Below, one piece after another: positions 35,200 through 44,449 of a stretch of 64,000 nucleotides of DNA. The notes under the pieces were generated by a model that searched no databases, was not told where the DNA came from, and was given only the letters and a program-made list of their open reading frames with translations. The position numbers and the translations under genes were made by a program. Source of the DNA: Chrysaora quinquecirrha (lineage: Eukaryota; Cnidaria; Scyphozoa; Semaeostomeae; Pelagiidae). Each line of letters begins with the position of its first letter. The stretch's first letter is position 1. The DNA is taken from assembly GCA_014526335.1 (NCBI GenBank), contig JACTAT010000033.1, positions 570,876-634,875 on the forward strand, read 5' to 3'.

Positions 35200-38100
35200 A
35201 TGATAGATAATGATGATTATGATGATGATGATAATGAATGATGATGATGATAATGATGATTCTTCATGACAATGATGATGATGATAATTATGAAGATGAC
35301 GACGATGGTGACAGTGGCGATGATACCGACAATGATGATGATGATGACGACGAGGATGATGATGGTGATGAGGATAATGATGATAAGACTATAATTATGA
35401 TGATGATGATGACAGTGGCGATGATGACGAAAATGATGATGATGCTGATGACAGTAGTGATGATGACCACAATGATGATGATGATGATGGCGATTAAGGT
35501 GGTGGTCGTGATTATGATGATCATGATTACATAGGTGATAATGATGACGATGATGATGATAATAATGATGATGACGATAATGTTGACAATCATGATCATA
35601 AAGATGAAAATGATAAGTATGACGATGGTGATGATTATGATGTCGACAATAAATCTTGGAAAGATGACGCTTATAATGATGATGATGATGATGATGATGA
35701 TTACATCCCTTTATTTCAGCTAATAGTGAAATACAGTGAGCTTGAGCTTCTTTGTCATCCTGTTATTCAAAGACTGATGGAAGTATACTGGGATTTATAT
35801 GCCTATCGAAATGCTGTCACATATTTGCTGATCAACATTATCTATCTTCTCCTCTTGTCTGCATTGGCTATATTAGCAGCTGCAATACCAAATGCTTTCC
35901 AGATCAAATATTACTGGAACATCATAATAGCATTGATCGTGCTACTTCTCACCGTCGTGTTTGTGATTGAGGTAAGAATTCGCTTGGATACAGCATACAC
36001 TCATATACGCTCTCAAACTCAAATAGAAATGAAGCAAATACACTAGAAGTTTGAATAATTTTGATCACTGATGTAGCCAAGAAGGCTTATTACATGAACC
36101 TACTGTGGTGTGAGCGAGTTATGTTGCGTAGGGAGGATTGGTGGGAGCAAATTGACGACTTATTTTGTGAGTCTAAGACTCCGTTTACACTATGCCGGTC
36201 TGAGACAAATACGGTACAAAACTATACCAGTTTGGCCTTGCATCTACACTATGCCGGCACAGTTTTGATATGAATACGGTATGAAATTAACGATACGCTA
36301 ACCGGCTTCATCTAGAAACGGCATAGTGTAAACGGCTGAGCTGAATACGAATACGGTATATTTTGATGCCGCTTTTCTGAATGAATGAGAGAATACTCGT
36401 TGTTCTTGCTGACAAGAAACAATAAATTTCAGTCAAAAACGGTGACCTTGCTCATCGTATTCACTTCATACCGGCATGGTGTAAACGGGGCCTAACATCC
36501 AGGATTCTCTTCCGCAAGATGCAATACACCTTTTCAACTAAGAGCCTCGTTTTCAAAATTTACAAAAATATGTTCGTACGAAAATTTTGACCCCAGATTC
36601 AGATTGGGCAGCTTCATATTAGTGCTGACGCAAATTTTTACGCTTCTAGTCCTTACGATGTTGATTTTATAGCAACGAAAAGTTTGAAAATCTATAAAGG
36701 ATTTGACCGTGAAAAAAAGCTCGGGTGAAATTTTACACCCTCAGTCATTTTTCGCAGTCAAATCCTTAGTAACTTTTCAAATTTTTATTCGCTATAAAAT
36801 GAACATCGTAAGGACTAGAAGCGTAAAAATTTGCCCTATACTAAAACGAAGGTGCTGAATTCGAATCTGGCGTCGAAGTGCTTCTGTGACACAATTTTAA
36901 TTTTTTTTTAAAACGAGGCCCTTAGTTGAAAAGGTGTATAGGTGCTCCTATTCATCAAAACTTCTCAAAGAGATCTGGGACGGCGTGACATTTTTCTGGA
37001 AGATGGCCGACATCTTGAGTAAGGGAATCCTCTCCGAATGCAACGACCTTTGTTGAGGTCGCTTCAGGAGTGGTAGTGCAGCAAATTTTTAGTCAAATTC
37101 ATGAATAATGGAAGAAAAAGAGAGAAAAGACATCTGCGACAATAAATGTTTAAAATATCTGCAGAAACTCAGAAAACAAGCTTCAAGTAACTTAAAATAA
37201 GGAAAATACTCGAGGAAATGCCTCCTTGGGCAGATAAGCTGGGACGTGAATCTTTTCTTTCACTTTTACTCGAAAGAAAATATGAAACTGAAGTAAGATT
37301 TGCAGCATGACCTCTCAAGAAGCGACAGCTATAAAGACTGTTGCCCGCGGAGAGGATTCCCTTTCATAAGACGTCTGCCATCTTCCAGAAAATTTCGCGT
37401 CGTCCTAGACCACTTTGAAAAGATATTGAGATCTATTGAGATAACTTCATTTACCACGACAGCAAAGTCTTAGATTGAGATATACTCAAAAATCAGAGCA
37501 AATTTGGAAGAAGAGAAGAATAGAAAACCTAGAAGAGGATCTACGTTATTGTCATCCGCAGTGGCCACACGAAAAGGAAATGATTGAAGCCCAAATTTCT
37601 GCTTACACATCTATGGTGGGAGATCACTTCAAGAATATATGGCATTATCTTGATTGGCTTACTGCGTTATCTATCCTCGTGTTGTATGGTATGAGAGGAG
37701 TTAACTATTTATATGAAAATGACACACTCCATTTCGCCGTTCACGTGAACCTCACAGTGACTGTCTTTCTGGCTTGGCTAAGATTCTTGAAATCAGTCAA
37801 AGTATTCAGAGTTGTTGGACAGTTCATTGCACTACTCCGTAAGTCAATTTTTTTTATAACACTCAGTTTCAAAGTCTTTGAGTTGTGCAAATCTTCAAGA
37901 TAGCTTAAGAGAGCGGAGGCATCACTGGTCATACTTGAAGAAAGCTATTTTCGTCTGACACCCTTAGAGTATAAACGACTGGTGTATCACTTCATAAATC
38001 TCGTACACCTTGACGATAAATCTTCATAAATCCCACAAATCTGTCTTTATCTGCCAAAAATGTCTTTAAAACCTCTTGTTTTAGCTACTGCGCATGTGCA

Positions 38101-41100
38101 CAAGTTTTGATTCACGGATGTAGGACTATGTTAGACAACGATTGAAAGAATAGTGCCTGTGTTCTTCAAAGACGTAATCTAAAGTTGAACAAAAATTTTA
38201 GATTCATCATACAACCCTTTTTCAAAGGAAAGTTTCACAATATCTAGAAAAATTGAAGAAATCCCCATATAAATCTTTATAAATCCCATAAATCACAACA
38301 CAAAAGACAAAGAGATTTTAAATCCCATAAATCTCGTACGCCATTTCTAGAAGTGGTACACCCCTCGAGAATAAACGTCAGTGACAGACCGAAATAATTG
38401 ACCAAGGCGGAATCTATACCCAGATGTGGATCGAAATGCACCTGAATTGGCATTGTGTTTTTAACACCAATCAGCTCACGGGATACGGCGGGAAGTCCAA
38501 TAGGATTGATTGAAGTTTTCAACTTTCCTTCATGGACACTTTAATTCACTCTTTAGTGGAATTTCCATTAAGGGACACCTCAATACAGCGGACAACGAAC
38601 ATACTTTGTGTCCCAAAGGTTATTTCGTTTTAGAAAAAAACTTCCACACAGCGGACATCTCTCTACAACGGACGATATCGTCTATCGTCGGTCTCACAAG
38701 TGTCCGTTAAGCCGGTTTTCCACTAGGCTGATTTTTCGGCGCGCAGAGGAGGGGCTATTGTTTCTGAAACAATGCACGCGTTGAAAAAAATTTTCAATTT
38801 CTATAGCCCTATTTACACTACATAAACTAACCCGGGTTCGGCCTAACAGTTGATCATTTGCTTCGTTCGCCATGTTTTCATTTCTTCGCCAGTTTGATCA
38901 ACCTATTACGCATGATATTATTAACCCAGTTTCGCCCCAGATCAGCGCTTACACTAAAATCAAAACTAACCCAGGTTAGTTTAACCCGGGGCGAACCCGG
39001 GTTAGTTTATGTAGTGTAAATAGGGCTTATTAGGAATCAGCCACAAAATTACTCCAGTTAGAATAATGACTTTGTGTGGAAAGCTTTCGAGTTGTGACGC
39101 CGCGGAAAAGTTGAAGTCGACCCGACTTTGAAAAACGCGCGTAGCGGAGCGTCCAGAGGTGGCTATTGTTACAAAAAACAATAAAAAATACAATAGCCGC
39201 TCCGCTGCGCGCTGAAAAATCAGCCTAGTAGAAAACCGGCTTTATACATACGGAGGTTTCATTGTATATTGATCTACTGGTACGGCAAGTCTTGTACAAC
39301 TTCCTATATTACCTGAAATTGTATTCTAACGAACTGAAGGATCAAGAAAAGAATAAGAACATTTCAGCTTAAAATGGGCAAGAATTAATAGCAAGCCTCA
39401 ATGAAAATTTACTGGTTCTTATGCAAAGGAGATGGTAAGGCCCTGGCAAAACGATCAAACATTGTTGGAAAAACATTTTAAATTTGCTTTCCAACAAATG
39501 TTTGACTGTTTGGCCACGTCCAAAAACATTGCTTTCCAGCATTTTGGAACAACGAAGTCATTGCTAGTGCGCAAGCACGAACTCTTTGTTGATAAAAAAT
39601 GTTGCTATGCACCGAAATGTTGCAAGGTGTTGAAGTTTGACAATAACAAAAGAAATGTTTGACAGGCAATGTTTAAAAAGCGGCAAAACGATCAAACATT
39701 GCTCATCAAAGTAAGCAAAATTTGTGGCGTGATGTTTTTGAAAAAGTTCAAAAACATTTTTGCTTAACGCAAACATAAAATACTTGACGAGCAATGTTTT
39801 CGGACGTGGCCAAACGATCAAAAATTGCTTGACAAGCAAATTTCAAATGTTTGACCAACAATGTTTGATAGTTTGGCCAAGGCTTAACTCTAACTAAAGC
39901 CCGAACTTTAACCTGGAACACTAACTAAATTTTCAGAATCTTCACATTTATCGCTTCAGCGAACAAATCTAATTTGATTTGATTTTCTAGGGAACATCAT
40001 AATCGCAACCGGTCAATTCGCCTTTTTATTCATGATATTTTTCATCCCATTTACCGTCGCTTTTTGGATTCTATTTGGTGGAGAAGAAAATGCAGCAATT
40101 ATTCACAAAAAAGTTTCAGCAAAGCTATCCGACGCCTTTCGAAAATACAATGACGCGGTAAAATGCTTTTCCTGATTTATTTCTTTGAAAGCATCTGTTT
40201 GAAGATGAAAACTCATAAGTACGGTGAAAGTTTGGACTATGAGGATTATTGTAAATCTTCCACTGAACACACCTGTTTGTGCTTTTAAACGCATCAGTTC
40301 ATTTAAGTTGACTGCAATACATGCCCTCTTTGGATTTTATACTTCGCAAGATACCTATCAATATACCATTACCTATGCCTTAATTACACCTAAATTTCAA
40401 TTATTCCTATGCCTTAACTACTACTATATGTAAACAATACCATTAGCTCAACTTTAAATATAACCATGCCAATACCTATACCTATATATATACAGAATCT
40501 ATACCTATACCTAGATTATACTTCTATCTTAACTTTATAGCTAAACCATGTCCATACTTATAACAACTATACCTAAACTATGCAAATATCTGAACTATAA
40601 CTAAACCTACACCTATACCTATACCTATACCTATACCTACACCCATACCTTAATCTATACCCATACCTATACCTTTACTTTTACCTATACCATAACCTAT
40701 ACCTATACCTATACTTATACCTATACATATACTTTAACCTATACCTATACCAATACCTAAACCCATACCTTTACCTTCACCTTCACCTATACCAATACCT
40801 ATACCTATACCTACACCCATACATTTACCTTCACCTCAACCTTCACCTATACCAATACCTATACCTATACCTATACCTTCACCTATACCTATACATATAC
40901 CTATACCTATACCTTCACCTATACCTATATCAATTCCTATACCTATACCTATAACTATATCTATACCTATACATATACCTATACCTATACCTTCACCTAT
41001 ACCAATACCTATACCTATACCTTCACCTATACCTATACATATACCTATACCTTCACCTATACCTATAGCTATACCTATTCCTATACCTATACCTATAACT

Positions 41101-43792
41101 ATTATACCTATACCTTCACCTATACCAATACCTATACCTATACCTTCACTTATACCTATACATATACTGTACCAATACCTATACCTTCACCTATACCTAT
41201 ACCTATACCTTCACCTATACCTATACCTACTCCTATACCTACTATACCTTTATCTGCCTAACCTAGACATAAGCAATACCTATATTTATGCGAATATCCA
41301 AAGTATACCTTTACTTATACCTTTCCTAAGCAATGCCTTAACTATACGAATGTCTTAAGTATAGCTATACCTGTGCCTAATACCTATGACTCAACTTTGC
41401 CTTATACCTATACCCATACCTCTAGCTATACCTACACTTACATTTTCACAAAAATCATGACATTCAAGTGAAATAAACAAACCCCTAATACTTTCACTTA
41501 CCCTTATACAAGTATCTATACCATTGCCTCTAAACCTAAAGCTAATCAGTATGTTCAACGCTTCACAAAAATTATGCGTACAAACGAAAATTTCAACAGG
41601 TATCGATTATGTACCTATTTCGCTTCTATTTTAGGTCTACAGTGTATGGACGCTGACTGTGGTGGTTGGTTTTCCAATGAAGGCTATCAAAGCAATCGAT
41701 AAACAGCTTGCAAAAGTTTACGTATCGCTCTATTATTTCTTCATGTCAGTCGTGTGCTTGAATTTGTTCATAGCTCTGTTGTCACAGGTTTTTGCAAATG
41801 TTTACAGCGATGCCTTTAAAAATGCCTTGTACGAACAGGCAAGGTCGATGCTGGCAGGGAAGGCGTTTCACACAGCAAGTCAGAAGAGAGGAGTTCTGAA
41901 TTTTATACATAAAAATGCAATCCTTTGGTAATTCATTATTCTTATAGAGATTTAATCGTTTTTTTACACATAATTCACCCAGCCGTTGTTCTCGCTATTG
42001 AGTTGAATTACTGGACGTTTAAAACCAGTAATGTAACCGAGAACCGAGATTGCTTGTCGCCAATAATGTCGCAGCGTGTAGCCGTTTTTTTTCTACTTGG
42101 CGACACATTGCATTGTTTTCGCGCCTTTTCCTGGAAATTTTCTAGGACCCATTTTTCTTATGACGAAAGTTGAATGTTGCAGAACTTCTGTCGCAGCATT
42201 TTTGTCGCAGCGTGTAGCTACCTCAGCATTTCTCAGAACAGGAAATTTTCAGGTATGTCACGCGCCAGAATAGTTGAAAAGTCGCACGTGTAACCCACGT
42301 GTAACCGCGGCTTTACAGTTCGTATTTGTAGACTTTTTGATTTCTTGCGATGCGAGATACGATGCATGCATGAAATTGACAACGTTAAATTCAAATGTAA
42401 TTTACATCAGATCAGCATTTATATGCAGCGCTGAAATCGACATGAATTTCTAAAGAAAGTTGCATTTTCTAGACAGAAAAACTTGGATTTCGAGAAACGA
42501 AGCCAGAACCGAACGAAGCAGATGAAATCAAATTAAAGAAAGTAAAACAAGAAGCACAGCGTCTTATCAAACATTTCAATGAAAAAACTAACGGCACAAC
42601 GAAAAAGGACCAGAGCTTTACAATAAAGAAAATTCAACACGAGTTCTCAGCGATTGAGAGAAATCAGAATGACTTCGAAGCGGCATTAACAACATTGCAG
42701 AAACTGAAAGTCGAAAATAAGAAGATCGTTAAGCTACTTGGTAAGGCCACACCTATACCTATTCCAAAAATATTTGAGCTTTTCTATTCTCGACTATGTT
42801 GAACGGTGTGGACTTGAAAATATTTTGTCGGATGTTCGGAGACACCGAAAATTCCTATAGACGCAGGATTGCGGAGGTCTATCATTTTCTACCCTTTTTA
42901 GTACACTTCCACAACTATAATTCAAGCCCGAACTAGTATTATTATGAGCAGAAAAAAGACAGGCAAATGAAGGCACACCTTTTTTGTTGTTGTTGTTGTT
43001 GTTGTTGTAGTTACTTTATTTAGAGTAGGTTGTTATTTAGCTTTTTCAGCTAACTTAGGCCTACTATGCATGCCGCATCCAGGCATGGGACCCTTAGTTT
43101 AACATCCCTTCCGAAGGACGGCAAGGTGAGTTGTTTAGTCATCCATCTGGAAAGTCACCCATCCAGATGCTGACAACACACGACCAATCTTTACTTCAGC
43201 TGTCTAAGGAGAACTGATTGGGAAGAATGGCAACCCACTCCACAAGCTCAAACCCCGACCTCGTTGATCGTCTTAGGACACGACGCCACAGCACGTTAAA
43301 TGGTACACAGTACTGTGTTTTCAGATGCTACAGTCTTGAAAAAACTGAATTTAAATTGCCTGAATAGACTTGCGATAATCTGCTGCTTCTCCCTTTCCCT
43401 CTAGCCATGTTGTTTACAACAAAAGAACGGATTGGTGTTACCATGTAGAACACGCTAGAATAGGCCTTATTATCTCTCAAAGGAGGGCATGTAACAAATG
43501 TTATGTTAAAGATTGCAGATATATACGTATACTGCCGAAATATAAATGCAAAACATTTCTCCATAGGACTTCAAGTGAAAAGTCAAACCCAATAACAGAC
43601 AATTGGACAAGAAGACGAAAGCACGAGGAGCCTATTGAGCTGGAAGCAACAACAAAATCATATGTTAGCCGCGTCATTCTTAGAAAGATAGCTATAGATA
43701 CCCTAGAAGAGAAGCAAAGTTCGACAAGATTTTTGTACCTATATGCTCTGATTACTGATTATATTAAAAGTTGCTCGAAATCGTGTTTCTAA
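34669..43792 (+). CDS. TRP-family ankyrin/ion-transport cation channel, 3' part of the gene (multi-exon)
   Basis: Eight exons, listed separately, encode a membrane channel: an ankyrin-like end, TM1-TM2, a charged linker, TM3-TM4, TM5, a pore helix (VYSVWTLTVVVGF), TM6 (YYFFMSVVCLNLFIALLSQVF) and a helical, Lys/Glu-rich cytoplasmic tail. The six-segment plan with ankyrin before TM1 fits TRP channels of the TRPA or related invertebrate groups; I do not commit to a subfamily. Exon joins 34898/35720, 35971/36082, 37838/39991 and 40157/41635 keep the reading phase. The joins 36166/37.4 kb, 41927/42473 and 42740/43567 do not, so a small exon, another splice site or a sequence error is involved. The start and most ankyrin exons should lie upstream, but 21 kb of satellite and two retroelements stand there. 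Confidence 0.8.
34904..35703. repeat. Imperfect GAT/ATG trinucleotide microsatellite
   Basis: About 800 bp of mainly GATGAT repeats with interruptions, within the first visible TRP intron. Frames through it give artificial Asp/Met or His/Ile runs and are not genes. Confidence 0.97.
35720..35971 (+). CDS. TRP channel exon: TM1 and TM2
   Basis: The acceptor TTTATTTCAG and donor GTAAGA frame 252 bp (84 codons, phase 0 at both ends). ELELLCHPVIQRLMEVYWDL is the pre-TM1 segment, then TM1 (VTYLLINIIYLLLLSALAIL) and TM2 (WNIIIALIVLLLTVVFVIE) with a short loop. The match in phase to the previous exon supports the model. Confidence 0.82.
36082..36166 (+). CDS. TRP channel exon: cytoplasmic linker after TM2 (boundaries uncertain)
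   Basis: Open frame KAYYMNLLWCERVMLRRE, DWWEQIDDLF, ending at a good GTGAGT donor at 36167. The start could be 36082 or 36085; both keep phase 0 with TM2. The upstream acceptor has little pyrimidine. It leaves one base of a split codon, which does not join without a stop to the next recognised exon. Confidence 0.55.
36172..36496. mobile_element. MITE with CCGTTTACACTATGCCGGT termini
   Basis: CCGTTTACACTATGCCGGT near 36181 is matched in inverse near the right end (ACCGGCATGGTGTAAACGG, ending at about 36489). The element is about 320 bp, non-coding, with possible TA flanks. Its interior has GAATACGGTATGAAAT, closely similar to the 124-bp units at 61540-62560. Confidence 0.78.
36524..36939. mobile_element. 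Long fold-back (hairpin) element 1
   Basis: Terminal arms ATACACCTTTTCAACTAAG (from 36524) and its inverse ending at 36939. The arms continue inward with few breaks: CGCTTCTAGTCCTTACGATG on the left is mirrored by CATCGTAAGGACTAGAAGCG on the right, and GGATTTGAC by GTCAAATCC. Nearly the whole 416 bp can fold into one imperfect hairpin. Non-coding. Confidence 0.88.
36963..37423. mobile_element. Fold-back element 2 (GAAGATGGC family)
   Basis: Left arm TTCTGGAAGATGGCCGAC with GGGAATCCTCTCCG; right arm CGGAGAGGATTCCC with the inverse of the first part near 37380-37423. About 460 bp, a long hairpin. Related arms occur at 53690-53825 and in 62780-63584, so this is a dispersed family. Confidence 0.85.
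37445..37838 (+). CDS. TRP channel exon: linker, TM3 and TM4
   Basis: The frame is open from 37445; a plausible acceptor lies between 37462 and 37496 but none gives a clean phase with the previous exon. The protein has a basic, Glu-rich part (KKRRIENLEEDLRYCHPQW), then IWHYLDWLTALSILVLYGM (TM3) and FAVHVNLTVTVFLAWLRFLK with VFRVVGQFIALLR (TM4 and the TM4-TM5 helix). It ends at a strong GTAAGT donor at 37839; residues read beyond it are intron. Confidence 0.8.
37839..38707. other. TRP intron, first part: no gene seen
   Basis: AT-rich intron with degenerate repeats of CATAAATC (38015-38340) and a stretch with CCATTAAGGGACACCTC and CAGCGGACA motifs (38566-38709), which looks like an old dispersed repeat. 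No coding signal. Confidence 0.6.
38708..39241. mobile_element. MITE with AAGCCGGTTTTCCACTAGGC termini, host of a nested MITE
   Basis: The left arm (AAGCCGGTTTTCCACTAGGC, then TGATTTTTCGGCGCGCAGAG) is mirrored by the right arm ending at 39241 (GCGCGCTGAAAAATCAGCCT, then AGTAGAAAACCGGCTT). TIRs are about 50 bp. The centre is interrupted by the element at 38812-39027. Confidence 0.85.
38812..39027. mobile_element. Nested MITE with AACCCGGGTT palindromes
   Basis: Termini AGCCCTATTTACACTACAT and the exact type of inverse GTAGTGTAAATAGGGCT, with subterminal AACTAACCCGGGTTCG. 216 bp. The same family as the element at 62867-63312, but with a single core and no amplification. Confidence 0.85.
39437..39886. 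mobile_element. Fold-back element 3 with repeated CAAACATTG
   Basis: Left end GGCCCTGGCAAAACGATC with AAACATTGTTGG; right end CCAACAATGTTTGATAG with TTTGGCCAAGGCTT, an imperfect inverse. CAAACATTG or its complement recurs many times inside. 450 bp, non-coding, within the TRP intron. Confidence 0.75.
39991..40157 (+). CDS. TRP channel exon: TM5
   Basis: The acceptor TTGATTTTCTAG and donor GTAAAA frame 167 bp. The two leading bases complete the codon left by the TM3-TM4 exon. Sequence: NIIIATGQFAFLFMIFFIPF, then TVAFWILFGG (TM5), and a hydrophilic turret (KKVSAKLSDAFRKYNDA). It leaves on a codon boundary that joins the pore exon. Confidence 0.82.
40437..41460. repeat. ACCTAT hexanucleotide minisatellite
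   Basis: About 1 kb of ACCTAT units with variants such as ACCTTC and ACCAAT, densest from 40606 to 41240, filling the intron before the pore exon. It is not the TTAGGG-type telomere repeat. Confidence 0.95.
41635..41927 (+). CDS. TRP channel exon: pore helix and TM6
   Basis: The acceptor CTATTTTAG precedes 41635 in phase 0. VYSVWTLTVVVGFPMKAIK is the pore helix and filter region; VYVSLYYFFMSVVCLNLFIA with LLSQVF is TM6. It continues as a cytoplasmic helix with FANVYSDAFKNALYEQARSM. The donor is probably GTAATT at 41928, which would leave two bases; otherwise a TAA follows at 41929. The next exon (42473) needs phase 0, so this join is unresolved. Confidence 0.82.
41932..42472 (+). other. TRP intron: nothing recognised
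   Basis: About 540 bp with two imperfect inverted segments (GTCGCAGCGTGTAGC appears at 42068 and near 42202), perhaps an old MITE. No coding exon that would repair the phase was found. Confidence 0.5.
42473..42740 (+). CDS. TRP channel exon: C-terminal coiled-coil region
   Basis: The acceptor CATTTTCTAG and donor GTAAGG frame 268 bp, open in one frame only. The protein is rich in Lys and Glu with heptad-like spacing (EIKLKKVKQEAQRLIKHF, then FSAIERNQNDFEAALTTLQK), consistent with a cytoplasmic coiled coil after TM6. It is likely the same gene by position and frame openness, but this is not provable from phase. Confidence 0.65.
42984..43294 (-). mobile_element. SINE with TTG/CAA tail
   Basis: On the minus strand it begins GTGCTGTGGCGTCGTG, has a box B-like GGGGTTTGAGC and a segment ATCTGGATGGGTGAC that recalls 5S rRNA, and ends in a CAA repeat (42984-43007 on the plus strand). 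About 310 bp. The head is shared with the other SINE family of this window. Confidence 0.7.
43567..43792 (+). CDS. Probable last TRP channel exon
   Basis: After the acceptor TTTCTCCATAG there is a 75-codon frame to TAA at 43790-43792: basic and acidic clusters (NWTRRRKHEEPIELEATTK), then SYVSRVILRKIAIDTLEEK. It starts with one base of a split codon, whereas the preceding exon leaves one base, so the join needs an extra exon or another site. It may be the gene's end; no motif proves it. Confidence 0.45.
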
Positions 43793-44311
43793 CTTGACGT
43801 TTTAGATTTGTTTAGCAATATTTCTACTGGTTTGTGCTTTTCGTATTATTACAGAAAACGGGACCAATTTGGGTGTTTTCAATTCTGTCAAAATTTTCTT
43901 GAAAATATTCTGTTATCTCATCTCATCGACAAAAATTTTCGATTTATTTTCGAGTTATTTTCGATTTATTTTCGAGTTATCTCATCTCATCGACAAATTT
44001 TCCCGAAAAAAATCCCAGAAAAATAACAATAGATCACGTGACATCGCATGGGGTCTTAATTCAACTTGAAGTCAGTACCCTAATTCCACAAGTCATCAGC
44101 ATTTATACAAACATGTAATGCAGCAAATCGGATGCCATTCCAGCCGAATTTATGTAATCAGTTTTAAGGCGAATTACTCTTCACCAAATCATAGCAGCGC
44201 AGAACACACTTCCAAAAATGGCAGTGCATTTATACAGAATGTACAAGTCTCCAAATTCTTTACAAAAACATAATCAATATAACATAAAAAATAGTCTAAA
44301 CTCACCTAGTG
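43793..44311. other. Intergenic region between convergent TRP and GPKOW genes
   Basis: About 520 bp between two stop codons on opposite strands. It holds a small direct repeat (TTTTCGAGTTAT and TTTTCGATTTAT, about 43940-43985). No further gene seen. Confidence 0.6.
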
Positions 44312-44449
44312 CTATAAAAAGTCATCATCCCCAATTCTTCCTAAGTATTCACATATTGAGTCATAGCCTAGTTTTGTAATGTGTTTATTGGAAAGAAGTT
44401 GAATGTGTGCTTTGCATCTGTCAGGGTCCCTATCTAATAGTTTTCCAAT
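44312..44449 (-). CDS. GPKOW: GPKOW last exon: end of second KOW and C-terminus
   Basis: The acceptor (CTTTTTCTTTTAG on the minus strand) precedes 44449. It reads IGKLLDRDPDRCKAHIQLL, then KLGYDSICEYLG and DDDFL, with the stop TAG at 44314-44312. The YDSICEYLG block is the recognisable GPKOW terminus. Phase 0 entry matches the previous exon. Confidence 0.92.
   Translation of the reverse strand: MGKLLDRDPDRCKAHIQLLSNKHITKLGYDSICEYLGRIGDDDFL

Noticed and set aside
34801..35599. Minus- and plus-strand frames rich in His, Ile, Ser, Asp or Met
   Set aside because: They are translations of the GAT microsatellite; overlapping frames on both strands are all open for the same reason.
37839..37903. 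Coding sequence beyond 37838 in the TM3-TM4 exon frame
   Set aside because: A strong GTAAGT donor at 37839 and in-phase continuation at 39991 show that this is intron.
40437..41460. Telomere or interstitial telomeric repeat
   Set aside because: The hexamer is ACCTAT, not the CCCTAA/TTAGGG repeat expected in cnidarians.
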